In this document: positions 1 through 5,590 of the stretch, piece after piece
Layout of the letters: the number at the start of each line of letters is the position of its first letter
Numbering within the stretch: position 1 is the first letter of the stretch
Notes under the pieces: model-generated
The model's input: the letters and a program-made list of their open reading frames with translations, nothing else
What the model was told of the DNA's origin: nothing
Database searches by the model: none
Assembly: GCA_947255165.1 (NCBI GenBank)
Contig: CAMYFZ010000080.1
Location: 1 to 5,829, forward strand
Direction of reading: 5' to 3'
Length of the DNA stretch: 5,829 nucleotides
DNA from: an uncultured Varibaculum sp.
GTDB taxonomy: Bacteria > Actinomycetota > Actinomycetes > Actinomycetales > Actinomycetaceae
Translations under genes and position numbers: made by a program

Positions 1-359
1 AACTAGATGCGTGGCTGCCCCCCGCTAAGAGTACTTTTAATGATCAGACTCGCCGCGGTGAAGCCCTGGATTCAATCGTGTCTCCGGGAGTCATCATTTC
101 GGGTGCGCACGTGGAGCGCTCTATGCTTTCCCCAATGGTGCATCTACATTCATTCTCCTCGGTTGACGGTTCGGTACTGATGCACGGAGCTGACGTGGAA
201 CGCTCAGCAGTAATCCACAATGCCATCTTGGATAAGAATGTACGGGTTGCCGAGGGCGTACAAATCGGCGTTGACCACGACAAAGACCGTGAACGCGGGT
301 TCACAGTGTCCGAGGGCGGAATCACCGTAGTCCCCAAGGGAACAGTGGTAACCGAATAG
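1..359 (+). CDS. glgC: Glucose-1-phosphate adenylyltransferase (ADP-glucose pyrophosphorylase), C-terminal part
   Basis: This is the 3' end of a gene that begins before the window; the reading frame is set from base 3 and gives 118 residues before a TAG stop. GlgC makes ADP-glucose from glucose-1-phosphate and ATP in the cytosol, the committed step of bacterial glycogen synthesis. The visible part is the C-terminal left-handed beta-helix domain, which takes part in oligomerisation and allosteric control. The stretch RRGEALDSIVSPGVIISG, the hexapeptide-like repeats that follow (VERSMLSP, VLMHGADVERSAV), and the closing AILDKNV...IGVD...FTVSEGGITVV are typical of actinobacterial GlgC. The nucleotidyltransferase catalytic domain lies outside the window and cannot be judged. 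The C-terminus ends where the family usually ends, so there is no sign of truncation at this side. A strong hairpin follows 26 bp after the stop. Confidence 0.93.
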   Translation, partial: LDAWLPPAKSTFNDQTRRGEALDSIVSPGVIISGAHVERSMLSPMVHLHSFSSVDGSVLMHGADVERSAVIHNAILDKNVRVAEGVQIGVDHDKDRERGFTVSEGGITVVPKGTVVTE

Positions 360-385
360 ATTAATTAAAGCTAAAACTAAAGAAG

Positions 386-421
386 GGGTGTCGGGAACAT
401 GAACCCATGTTCCCGACACCC
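386..421. terminator. Bidirectional intrinsic terminator between glgC and the convergent membrane-protein gene
   Basis: The arms 386-401 (GGGTGTCGGGAACATG) and 406-421 (CATGTTCCCGACACCC) are perfectly complementary over 16 bp with an AACC loop. On the + strand ATTTTCTAT follows. On the - strand a T-rich run follows, the complement of the A-rich stretch at 361-385. The hairpin lies after the glgC stop and also after the stop of the opposite-strand gene at 471, so it can end both transcripts. The U tracts are interrupted, but the stem is unusually long and perfect. Confidence 0.87.
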
Positions 422-470
422 ATTTTCTATAGCTATTGGTGGTTGGAAAAACGCGCCGGATTTTTCCTGC

Positions 471-896
471 TTACATGTTGTACATCATCCCGCCGATAAG
501 CGCATAAAAAATAACATAGAAAAGCACCGTCACGACCACGCCAACGATGAAACCGTTACGGCATTGAGTTGCGGTCTTTGGCTTGGTACTCTTCCACACC
601 AGCCAAAGAATCAACCCAACTATAGGAATGAAGAAGCCTAGAACTGCCCAGCCGAAACTGCCGGTGTCCTCTGGGTTTGCGCCGGACATTCCCGGGTTTT
701 GATAGTTCTGCATGGGAGCCTGCGGGAAAGGCTGCCCGTAGCCTGGCTGCTGAACCGCTTGGGGTGGAACCGGAGTTGGTTGTTGCCCCATTTGTGGTTG
801 CCCGTAAGCTGGTTGTTGCCCCATTTGAGGCGGAACCGGAGTTGGCTGCTGGTTGGGGTTTGGAGATTGGCTAGGTTTGGGATTGAACTGGCTCAT
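471..896 (-). CDS. Pro/Gln-rich small membrane protein with two transmembrane helices
   Basis: This 141-residue protein has no assigned function. Residues 1-80 are low complexity, rich in Pro, Gln, Gly and Tyr, and contain a 22-residue tandem repeat (residues 16-37 and 38-59). Residues about 81-101 (FGWAVLGFFIPIVGLILWLVW) form a first hydrophobic helix. A short basic loop (KSTKPKTATQCRNG, about 102-115) follows, then a second helix at about 116-137. The motif GWAVLGFFIPIVGLIL...VWK..KPKTA is familiar from small bacterial membrane proteins that carry varied N-terminal linkers or zinc ribbons; this is recognition from memory. The basic loop suggests by the positive-inside rule that the loop is cytoplasmic and both ends are outside, but this is weak. 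The start is supported by AAGGAAG 7 nt upstream of ATG. It is convergent with glgC and monocistronic. Confidence is high that it is a gene and low on role. Confidence 0.85.
   Translation of the reverse strand: MSQFNPKPSQSPNPNQQPTPVPPQMGQQPAYGQPQMGQQPTPVPPQAVQQPGYGQPFPQAPMQNYQNPGMSGANPEDTGSFGWAVLGFFIPIVGLILWLVWKSTKPKTATQCRNGFIVGVVVTVLFYVIFYALIGGMMYNM
720..851 (-). repeat. Two tandem copies of a 66-bp unit encoding a 22-residue Pro/Gln repeat
   Basis: Copy 1 is 786-851 (residues 16-37) and copy 2 is 720-785 (residues 38-59). Both begin QQPTPVPPQ and share QQP(A/G)YGQP in the second half; the differences are MG to AV, A to G and QMG to FPQ. The unit is in frame and lies in the disordered N-terminal segment. 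It looks like an internal duplication of the coding sequence that could expand or contract by slippage. Confidence 0.8.
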
Positions 897-978
897 GATC
901 TTTCTTCCTTTTGATATTTAACTCGAAATTATTTTCTTACAACATTTTGGATCTGGGTCACATTTAATTCCTGATGTA

Positions 979-1005
979 ATTGTAGTACACATGCTTTATA
1001 TACAA
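979..1005 (-). promoter_or_regulatory. Possible promoter of the Pro/Gln-rich membrane protein gene
   Basis: Read on the minus strand, TTGTAT (1000-1005) is followed after 15 nt by TACAAT (979-984), similar to the -35 and -10 boxes of a housekeeping sigma promoter. The 15-nt spacer is short, so the -35 assignment is doubtful; the TACAAT box is the better part. Transcription would start near 972, giving a leader of about 75 nt with the AAGGAAG site near its end. Confidence 0.35.
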
Positions 1006-1069
1006 TTTCTTTTCCTACTTTTTAGACTTTTCCAGCAAATCTAGCGGCTGCCGTAGATACTTTTCCATT

Positions 1070-1093
1070 GGCTTTACCCCTACCGGTTAAGCC
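1070..1093 (-). terminator. Weak hairpin just downstream of sixA
   Basis: On the minus strand GGCTT and AAGCC pair at the base, then after one A/A mismatch ACC pairs with GGT, around a 6-nt loop. It sits five bases past the sixA stop codon. No good U tract follows, so it may be a weak or factor-assisted terminator, or an mRNA 3' end structure. Confidence 0.3.
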
Positions 1094-1098
1094 TGAGA

Positions 1099-1587
1099 CT
1101 ATTGGCGCAGCACGGCGTGAAAAATCCCAAATAATTCCCCGTCACCAGGGACAAGATGGGTAAAGCTGGGAACTTTAAAAGCAATAGCAGTAGCGGTGGA
1201 TACCCCGTAAGGAACGCCCGCGTTTTCTGGAGCCAAAAGCTGGGCGGTCATAGAAATAATGGGCTCATGTCCTACTACCAAAATGCCTTTACCGCCTGCC
1301 GGTCCATACTCCCCCACTAAACGCAGCAGTCGCTCCGGGGAGCAATGATACAGCTCGTCCTCTGCCAGTAGCTGCGCATCCGGGTAAGCCCTGCCGATCT
1401 GCTGGGCAGTTTGAGTGGCGCGAGCCGCCGTAGAATGCAATATCAGCTCTACCTCTACCTTCTCTTTAACTAGAAGCGCCCCCAACTCCCGCGCCTGCCG
1501 CACCCCTTCCGGGGTCAAAGGACGAGAGTGGTCGCCCTGGCCATAACCAGCCTGGGCGTGGCGCACCAGCGTTAATAGGTAGCTCAT
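1099..1587 (-). CDS. sixA: SixA-type phosphohistidine phosphatase (histidine phosphatase superfamily)
   Basis: A 162-residue cytosolic enzyme of the small SixA branch of the histidine phosphatase (phosphoglycerate mutase-like) superfamily, which removes phosphate from phosphohistidine or small phosphoesters. The catalytic signature is LVRHA at residues 7-11 (R9, H10 as phospho-acceptor). It is followed by SRPLTPEGVRQA (21-32), the second Arg in HSTAARATQTA (R56), and the second catalytic His in VVGHEP (H107). The length matches SixA, which in E. coli acts on histidine-phosphotransfer proteins; the partner here is unknown, and some actinobacterial members may have other substrates. The start codon has AGGATAG upstream at suitable distance. 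It is divergent from the small Cys-rich gene with a 51-bp gap. All expected catalytic residues are present. Family assignment is firm; the gene symbol refers to the family rather than to proven function. Confidence 0.88.
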   Translation of the reverse strand: MSYLLTLVRHAQAGYGQGDHSRPLTPEGVRQARELGALLVKEKVEVELILHSTAARATQTAQQIGRAYPDAQLLAEDELYHCSPERLLRLVGEYGPAGGKGILVVGHEPIISMTAQLLAPENAGVPYGVSTATAIAFKVPSFTHLVPGDGELFGIFHAVLRQ

Positions 1588-1638
1588 AGCTCTATCCTAG
1601 CTAAGCCTCTAGAATGATCACTAAGGACAAGGAGAGGT
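1588..1638. promoter_or_regulatory. Divergent intergenic region between sixA and the Cys-rich small gene
   Basis: This 51-bp gap must hold the 5' ends of both genes or leave their promoters inside the opposite gene. TAGAAT at 1610-1615 (+ strand) is a plausible -10 box for the small gene, giving a leader of about 17 nt that still contains AAGGAGAGGT, but no -35 box is recognisable upstream. AGGATAG (minus strand, about 1593-1599) is the sixA ribosome binding site. Confidence 0.4.
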
Positions 1639-1866
1639 ATGGCTTTAGCTAAAGGACCAGAAGATAATATCTGTTCGGCGCGCGGATGTGAAAACCCGGC
1701 GACCAAAGCGGTGCTATGGCGTAACCCTAAGATTCCCCGCCCCGTACACAAAACCTGGCTGACCTGCGACGAACATGCCGATTTTTTACGGCAATATCTG
1801 GCGTATCGCTCTTTTCCCACTAAAGTAGTGCCTTTTAGCGAGGTCGATACGGCAACTTTGGATTAG
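1639..1866 (+). CDS. Small Cys-rich, probably zinc-binding actinobacterial protein of unknown function
   Basis: A 75-residue protein with C12-x4-C17 and C43-x2-H46, a spacing that suggests a single structural metal site, probably zinc (inference). Recognisable stretches are CSARGCENPAT near the start and KTWLTCDEHADFLRQYL in the middle. Small proteins of this kind are common in Actinobacteria and, as far as I recall, sometimes carry an unsupported 'acetone carboxylase' label; nothing in the sequence supports that enzymatic role. The start is secured by a strong AAGGAGAGGT ending directly before the ATG region. There is no signal peptide or membrane segment, so it should be cytosolic. It is convergent with the ABC-F gene and divergent from sixA. 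Confidence in the gene is good; its role is unknown. Confidence 0.82.
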   Translation: MALAKGPEDNICSARGCENPATKAVLWRNPKIPRPVHKTWLTCDEHADFLRQYLAYRSFPTKVVPFSEVDTATLD

Positions 1867-1918
1867 CCCTGGATTAATTGCTAGCCCCCGCAAAGTACCG
1901 ATGAAGGCCGACACCTAG

Positions 1919-3583
1919 CTAAGTCAGTTCCACCAGATCCAGGTAATCATCACTCCACAAATCTTCGTCCCCATCTGGCAGCAGCAGCACCCGCTGCGGA
2001 TTCAGCGCCTCGACGGCCCCCGGATCGTGGGTTACCAGTACTACTGCCCCCTCGTATTGATCGAGGGCGTGCAAGATTTCTTCCCGAGACGCCGGATCTA
2101 GATTATTGGTAGGTTCATCTAGCAGCAGCACATTGGCGCCACTTACCACCAAGGTGGCTAAAGCTAGCCGGGTTTTTTCTCCCCCAGAAAGTACGCTGGC
2201 CGGCTTAAAAGCGTCCTCCCCCGAAAATAGAAACTGTCCCAGGATGTTACGCACATGGGTTTCATCCAGGTCGGGAGCCGCCGCGGTCATATTTTCGTAA
2301 ACCGTGCGAGCGGGATCTAGGGTTTCGTGTTCTTGGGCATAGTAGCCCAGTTTGAGGCCGTGACCGGGAACAACTTCCCCCGCATCTAGCTCCTCGATCC
2401 CGTTTAATAGGCGCAGTAGCGTAGTTTTCCCCGCGCCATTTTCCCCCAAAACCACCACTTTGCTGCCGCGATCGATTGATAAATCTAGGCCGCTAAATAC
2501 CTCCAGGCTGCCATAGGATTTCGCGAGGCCGCGCGCATTCAAAGGTACTTTGCCGCAAGCTAGCGGAGTAGGAAAACGCAGACGCGCAACTTTTTCAGCT
2601 TTGGTTTCACTTCCGACCTCTTTTACCAGTTCCTCGGCTCTCCGCAGCATTTGCTGGGCCGCGACTGCCTTAGTGGCTTTGGCTCGCATTTTTTCGCCTT
2701 GCTCCCGCAATGCCTGTGCTTTCGCTAAGGCATTTTGGCGCTCCCTACGCCGCCGCGCCTCATCTTGGGCGCGCTGCTTCAGGTAGGCATCCCAGCCCAG
2801 TTTGTATTGATCAATCACCGCCCGGGAGGCATCCAAATACCAAACCTGGTTTACCGTGTCTTTTAGCAGCGCGGTAGAGTGGGTGACCATTACGAAGCCG
2901 CCGGCATAGGTACACAGAAAATCCCGGAGCCAAATGATGGAGTCATGGTCTAAGTGGTTGGTGGGCTCATCTAAAAGCAGGACGTCCGGCTGAGAGAACA
3001 GTACCCGCGCCAGTTCGACCCGGCGGCGCTGCCCTCCCGAAAGGGTCGCTAGTGCTTGCGTGAGCGCGGCTTGGTCAAGCCCCAAGTTATGGGCGATCTG
3101 CATAGCTTCCGAGCGGGCGGCATACCCGCCGAGGCGGGTGAACTCTTCATCTAGGCGGGCGTATCTTTCTATTGCCTTGGCCTGGGTTTCCCCGCTGGTG
3201 GTGGACATTTTTTCTTGAGCGTTCTCGATTGCCCGCAAAGTGCGATCCAAATCTCGCACCGCCATTATCCGGGAAATCCCGTCCTTTTGTTTCACCCCCA
3301 CTGCCGGGTCTTGTGACAGATACCCTACCGACCCGGAGGAAGTAACTTTGCCTTGAAAATCGATATTGTCGATTAAGTCTTGGGCTTCGTCCTCGCTGAG
3401 GGAACCGCTGGAGCGATGTTTACCTAGCGCCACTAGCGCCGCAATTAAGCGCATAGTAGTGGTTTTACCAGCGCCATTGCGCCCAACTAGGCCAATGCGC
3501 ATTCCTTTATCAATCCGCAAACTGGTGCGAGACACCAAGAGCCGCTGCCCGATCCGCACTTCCATATCTTGCGCATTTATCAC
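1919..3583 (-). CDS. ABC-F family ATPase (duplicated ABC domains, ribosome-associated type)
   Basis: A 554-residue soluble protein with two ABC ATPase domains and no membrane segment, the ABC-F layout. Members bind the ribosomal E site and act in translation control or resistance to ribosome-targeting antibiotics; which applies here cannot be told. Domain 1: Walker A GRNGAGKT (34-41), signature LSGGQ (181-185), Walker B plus catalytic Glu DVLLLDEPTNHLD (200-212), switch His in VTHS (235). Linker about 250-340, with a charged helical stretch at 265-330 (RAQDEARRRRERQNALAKAQ onward) expected to form the interdomain arms. Domain 2: Walker A GENGAGKT (380-387), LSGGE (465-469), NVLLLDEPTNNLD (484-496), switch His in VTHD (519). 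All ATPase residues are intact. Overall it resembles mycobacterial Rv1473-type proteins from memory. Start is GTG; MINAQDMEVR matches the family N-terminus. No good Shine-Dalgarno precedes it. Confidence 0.93.
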   Translation of the reverse strand: MINAQDMEVRIGQRLLVSRTSLRIDKGMRIGLVGRNGAGKTTTMRLIAALVALGKHRSSGSLSEDEAQDLIDNIDFQGKVTSSGSVGYLSQDPAVGVKQKDGISRIMAVRDLDRTLRAIENAQEKMSTTSGETQAKAIERYARLDEEFTRLGGYAARSEAMQIAHNLGLDQAALTQALATLSGGQRRRVELARVLFSQPDVLLLDEPTNHLDHDSIIWLRDFLCTYAGGFVMVTHSTALLKDTVNQVWYLDASRAVIDQYKLGWDAYLKQRAQDEARRRRERQNALAKAQALREQGEKMRAKATKAVAAQQMLRRAEELVKEVGSETKAEKVARLRFPTPLACGKVPLNARGLAKSYGSLEVFSGLDLSIDRGSKVVVLGENGAGKTTLLRLLNGIEELDAGEVVPGHGLKLGYYAQEHETLDPARTVYENMTAAAPDLDETHVRNILGQFLFSGEDAFKPASVLSGGEKTRLALATLVVSGANVLLLDEPTNNLDPASREEILHALDQYEGAVVLVTHDPGAVEALNPQRVLLLPDGDEDLWSDDYLDLVELT

Positions 3584-3589
3584 GGTGTG

Positions 3590-3620
3590 GATTCTACCCA
3601 GGTGCTGCCAGTAGTTAAAA
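3590..3620 (-). promoter_or_regulatory. Probable promoter giving a leaderless ABC-F mRNA
   Basis: On the minus strand TAGAAT (3591-3596) lies 7 nt before the GTG start at 3583, so transcription would begin at or within a base or two of the start codon. With a 17-nt spacer the -35 position reads TTTAAC, a weak match. There is no purine-rich ribosome binding site between the box and GTG, which fits leaderless initiation, common in Actinobacteria. Confidence 0.45.
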
Positions 3621-3632
3621 CTGATACGGCTA

Positions 3633-3661
3633 TTGCTTGCCCCGCTACTTTCCCGTATTTT
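3633..3661 (+). promoter_or_regulatory. Candidate promoter of the 3727-4461 gene
   Basis: TTGCTT (3633-3638) and TATTTT (3656-3661) are separated by exactly 17 nt. Transcription from near 3668 would give a leader of about 60 nt ending in a strong Shine-Dalgarno. It lies back to back with the ABC-F promoter. Confidence 0.42.
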
Positions 3662-3709
3662 CGAGGATAGGAGTAGGTCGGAGCGAGCAGCATCCCCGGC
3701 AGAGCAGGT

Positions 3710-3717
3710 GGAGGTGA
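3710..3717 (+). promoter_or_regulatory. Strong ribosome binding site for the 3727 gene
   Basis: GGAGGTGA is an eight-base perfect complement to the 16S rRNA 3' end, 9 nt before the ATG at 3727. It is the strongest such site in the window and is the main reason to trust this start and this gene. Confidence 0.75.
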
Positions 3718-3726
3718 AGAATAACC

Positions 3727-4461
3727 ATGCTTTGCGGCTTCTATATTTCCCTACTTGGGAAACCAGGTAGCCCCCTACCGGAAGTAGAAGAGGGCAGCGA
3801 GCCGCTGGTTAATGCTATCTATGCCTGGCAGCACACTTTCATCGCGAACTTTCCCCAGCGATATGACCATGGAGAAATCTGGCACGTTGCAGAAGCTACT
3901 GTAAAACCCGGACAGCAGCATACTGAAGCGACCGCATATTTTATTGCTCCCAGCTTTACGGATTCACCAGCTGCTATATCTCAGACGCTGGAGGCACTTT
4001 GGAAAGCCACTGAAAAGCTGTACCAGCTCCAGATTTCAGAAGTTATTTTTCAGTTTGACCCCACTACCAGCGCAGATTTTTCCCAACTGGATCCGAATTT
4101 CAGCAGCTATCAGGCAGCTGCGCAATGGATGGATTCCAAATTAATTCCTGCGAGCACCATCGCTAATTTATCCATCACCGCAGATATCCGGGTACCCGGG
4201 GAAGTTGCTAGGGAAACGATAACCTTCATTAACTCCTGCGGAATTTCCGTAACCGATGACACTTCGCGCGGTTCCGTCCTCCCTAAAAATACCAACGCGA
4301 AAATACCTGAGGATCGTTACCGGGCACTTATTCCGGGGTGGGATTCCATCAGTGTTTCTTGGCTTGTGGCTGCGCTAGTTGCCAGCTATGCCCCGAAGAT
4401 TCGGGAGAAGCTTACTATTTGTATTTCGCTACCATCCTCGCCCTCCGGTGCTGAATGCTAG
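3727..4461 (+). CDS. Hypothetical protein, no recognised family
   Basis: A 244-residue protein that I do not recognise. It has no signal peptide and no full transmembrane helix; the only notably hydrophobic stretch is at 209-222 (SVSWLVAALVASYA), which could be a buried or amphipathic helix. Other visible traits are scattered Trp residues (34, 52, 92, 134, 205, 212), a mixed acidic composition and only a few Cys. The alternation of short strands and helices suggests a globular cytosolic protein. The very good ribosome binding site, the start spacing and a frame open for 735 bases argue that it is real. It is divergent from the ABC-F gene and co-directional with the SorC-type regulator after a 175-bp gap with its own promoter, so co-transcription is not required. 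It may be lineage-restricted. Confidence 0.72.
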   Translation: MLCGFYISLLGKPGSPLPEVEEGSEPLVNAIYAWQHTFIANFPQRYDHGEIWHVAEATVKPGQQHTEATAYFIAPSFTDSPAAISQTLEALWKATEKLYQLQISEVIFQFDPTTSADFSQLDPNFSSYQAAAQWMDSKLIPASTIANLSITADIRVPGEVARETITFINSCGISVTDDTSRGSVLPKNTNAKIPEDRYRALIPGWDSISVSWLVAALVASYAPKIREKLTICISLPSSPSGAEC

Positions 4462-4475
4462 TACCCCACTGGTTC

Positions 4476-4495
4476 GGAAAGGCCGGATACTTTCC
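4476..4495 (+). terminator. Weak hairpin after the hypothetical gene
   Basis: GGAAAG (4476-4481) and CTTTCC (4490-4495) form a perfect 6-bp stem around an 8-nt loop, 14 bp past the stop. No U tract follows, so termination here is only possible, not shown. Confidence 0.25.
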
Positions 4496-4556
4496 CTGCC
4501 TTAACAGCGGCTTATTTCCATTACAGACAGTTAAGTACAGTAAAAATGCTGTTCTT

Positions 4557-4585
4557 GGGGTGAAGTTACTTCCTCCCGCTAGCGG
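4557..4585 (+). promoter_or_regulatory. Two adjacent palindromes, candidate operator of the SorC-type regulator gene
   Basis: GAAGTTACTTC (4562-4572) is a palindrome around a central T, and GGG (4557-4559) and CCC (4575-4577) extend the symmetry to 21 bp with two unmatched positions on each side. CCGCTAGCGG (4576-4585) is a perfect 10-bp palindrome that touches it. Together they cover the -35 region and spacer of the promoter whose -10 box is TACAAT at 4593-4598. This is where a repressor, possibly the encoded regulator itself, would bind. Confidence 0.45.
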
Positions 4586-4592
4586 ACAGGTT

Positions 4593-4598
4593 TACAAT
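4593..4598 (+). promoter_or_regulatory. Candidate -10 box of the SorC-type regulator gene
   Basis: TACAAT matches the -10 consensus at five of six positions and lies 38 nt before the ATG. The -35 position carries no good TTGACA-like box (TTCCTC at 17-nt spacing), so the promoter may be weak or need an activator. Confidence 0.42.
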
Positions 4599-4600
4599 AG

Positions 4601-4628
4601 TGCTGTAGCAAAGGTGCCGTAGCAAAGG
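4601..4628 (+). repeat. 14-bp tandem direct repeat in the leader of the SorC-type regulator gene
   Basis: TGCTGTAGCAAAGG (4601-4614) is followed at once by TGCCGTAGCAAAGG (4615-4628), differing at one base. Each copy ends in AAAGG. The second copy, extended to AAAGGGA (4624-4630), is placed as the ribosome binding site 6 nt before the ATG at 4637. Confidence 0.8.
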
Positions 4629-4636
4629 GAAAAGTC

Positions 4637-5590
4637 ATGCCCGTAAATCTGAGCCGCAAAGACATTCAAGCTATTGATGCCGCCAAAGCCTACTACGGGG
4701 GACTGCCCCAAAATGAAGTGGCGGCGCGGCTGGGAATTTCGCGCCCTACCGTTTCTAAACTGCTGCGCTATGCGCGCGCCAAAGGCTACGTGAAAATCAC
4801 GGTTAATGATCCCCGACTAGCGGATTCTTCAGCCGCAAAGGCGCTGATTTCACGTTTCGGCCTGGAGGAGGCGGTGGTGGTTTATCCCAGCGCTGCCTCA
4901 GATATTGAAGTCCGCAAAGCACTGGGAGAAGCCGGCGCCCGGATGGTGGAAAAGGTGATTAAGGATGGTGACATGGTGGGGGTTTCCTGGTCGCGCACCA
5001 TTGAAGAAATCTCTAAAAATCTTTCCCCCCAGCCGCGCAAGAATGTGGAGATAGTGCAGCTGCGCGGAGGGGTAGGCGGGTTTGCACGCGGGCAAAGTGA
5101 GATCGAGGCGGTTAATCGTTTTGCTGAGGCTTTTAAGGCACAGGCACACCTATTGGGAGCGCCCACCGTGTTTCAAAGCGCGGAAGCTAAACAGGCAATG
5201 ATGAAAGAAAAGCAGGTGGCGGCAGCCTTGAAACGAGGAAGGGATGCTCGGGTAGCCGTATTTACCGTGGGAGATGCGGCAAAAAGTTCCTATCTTTTGT
5301 CCCTGCCCACCCTTTCACGGGATGTGAAACTGTTTTTAGAGCAGAAAGCCGTGGGTGACATTTGTTCTCGCTTCATTGACACCCATGGCAGGGTGTGTTT
5401 GCCAGAGCTAAATGACCGTACTATGGCAATATCTCTGGCGCAGCTGCGGCGGATTCCCGAAAAAATTATGGTTGCCGGAGGGGGCGCGAAAGTAGCGATT
5501 ATTCGGGTCGCCCTAGAACATGGCTACGCCAATCGGCTAGCTATTGATGCCGCCACTGCCGCACAAGTACTAGATATGCGCGTGAACTAG
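4637..5590 (+). CDS. SorC/DeoR-type sugar-binding transcriptional regulator
   Basis: A 317-residue regulator of the SorC family, which binds DNA through an N-terminal helix-turn-helix and senses phosphorylated sugars through a large C-terminal domain related to sugar isomerases. The helix-turn-helix is at about 23-44 (LPQNEVAARLGISRPTVSKLL). Effector-domain marks are GDMVGVSWSRT (111-121), QLRGGVGG (141-148), AVGDI..RFID..G (238-251), VAGG (279-282) and HGYANRLAIDAATA (295-308), all in the expected order. The length is standard for the family. It includes the B. subtilis deoxyribonucleoside regulator DeoR, so a nucleoside or deoxyribose-phosphate role is possible, but the ligand cannot be read from sequence. 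It is followed by a same-strand gene after 202 bp, a likely target. Palindromes upstream suggest autoregulation. Start ATG is supported by AAAGGGA. Confidence 0.9.
   Translation: MPVNLSRKDIQAIDAAKAYYGGLPQNEVAARLGISRPTVSKLLRYARAKGYVKITVNDPRLADSSAAKALISRFGLEEAVVVYPSAASDIEVRKALGEAGARMVEKVIKDGDMVGVSWSRTIEEISKNLSPQPRKNVEIVQLRGGVGGFARGQSEIEAVNRFAEAFKAQAHLLGAPTVFQSAEAKQAMMKEKQVAAALKRGRDARVAVFTVGDAAKSSYLLSLPTLSRDVKLFLEQKAVGDICSRFIDTHGRVCLPELNDRTMAISLAQLRRIPEKIMVAGGGAKVAIIRVALEHGYANRLAIDAATAAQVLDMRVN

Larger units (their letters stand above)
897..1098. other. AT-rich spacer between two minus-strand genes
   Basis: These 202 bases hold no convincing gene. The half next to 897 is strongly AT-rich and should contain the promoter and ribosome binding site (AAGGAAG, 904-910) of the membrane-protein gene. 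The half next to 1098 contains an imperfect hairpin just after the sixA stop. Confidence 0.6.

Noticed and set aside
44..337. Long minus-strand reading frame opposite glgC
   Set aside because: It is the antisense shadow of a clearly recognisable GlgC C-terminus, its translation has no recognisable motif and it lacks a convincing ribosome binding site.
720..851. Possible CRISPR-like or non-coding repeat array
   Set aside because: Only two adjacent in-frame copies with no spacers; it is a coding tandem duplication.
677..914. Plus-strand frames over the Pro/Gln repeat region
   Set aside because: They are antisense translations of the repeat; the minus-strand product has two plausible membrane helices and a good ribosome binding site.
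947..962. CRP/GlxR-like site (TTGGATCTGGGTCACA)
   Set aside because: Only one half-site (TCACA) is intact, the other matches at three of five positions, and the symmetry is poor.
1041..1056. Hairpin CTA-CGG/CCG-TAG with a bulge
   Set aside because: The stem is short and bulged with no U tract on either strand; it may be chance.
1584..1820. Minus-strand frame opposite the small Cys-rich gene
   Set aside because: It overlaps the sixA start region and runs antisense to a gene with conserved Cys/His motif and strong ribosome binding site.
1867..1918. Search for a terminator between the convergent Cys-rich and ABC-F genes
   Set aside because: Only very short inverted pieces (TTAGC/GCTAG) are visible, with no stable stem or U tract.
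4882..5166. Minus-strand frames inside the regulator gene
   Set aside because: They are antisense shadows of an intact SorC-type coding sequence with conserved effector-domain motifs.
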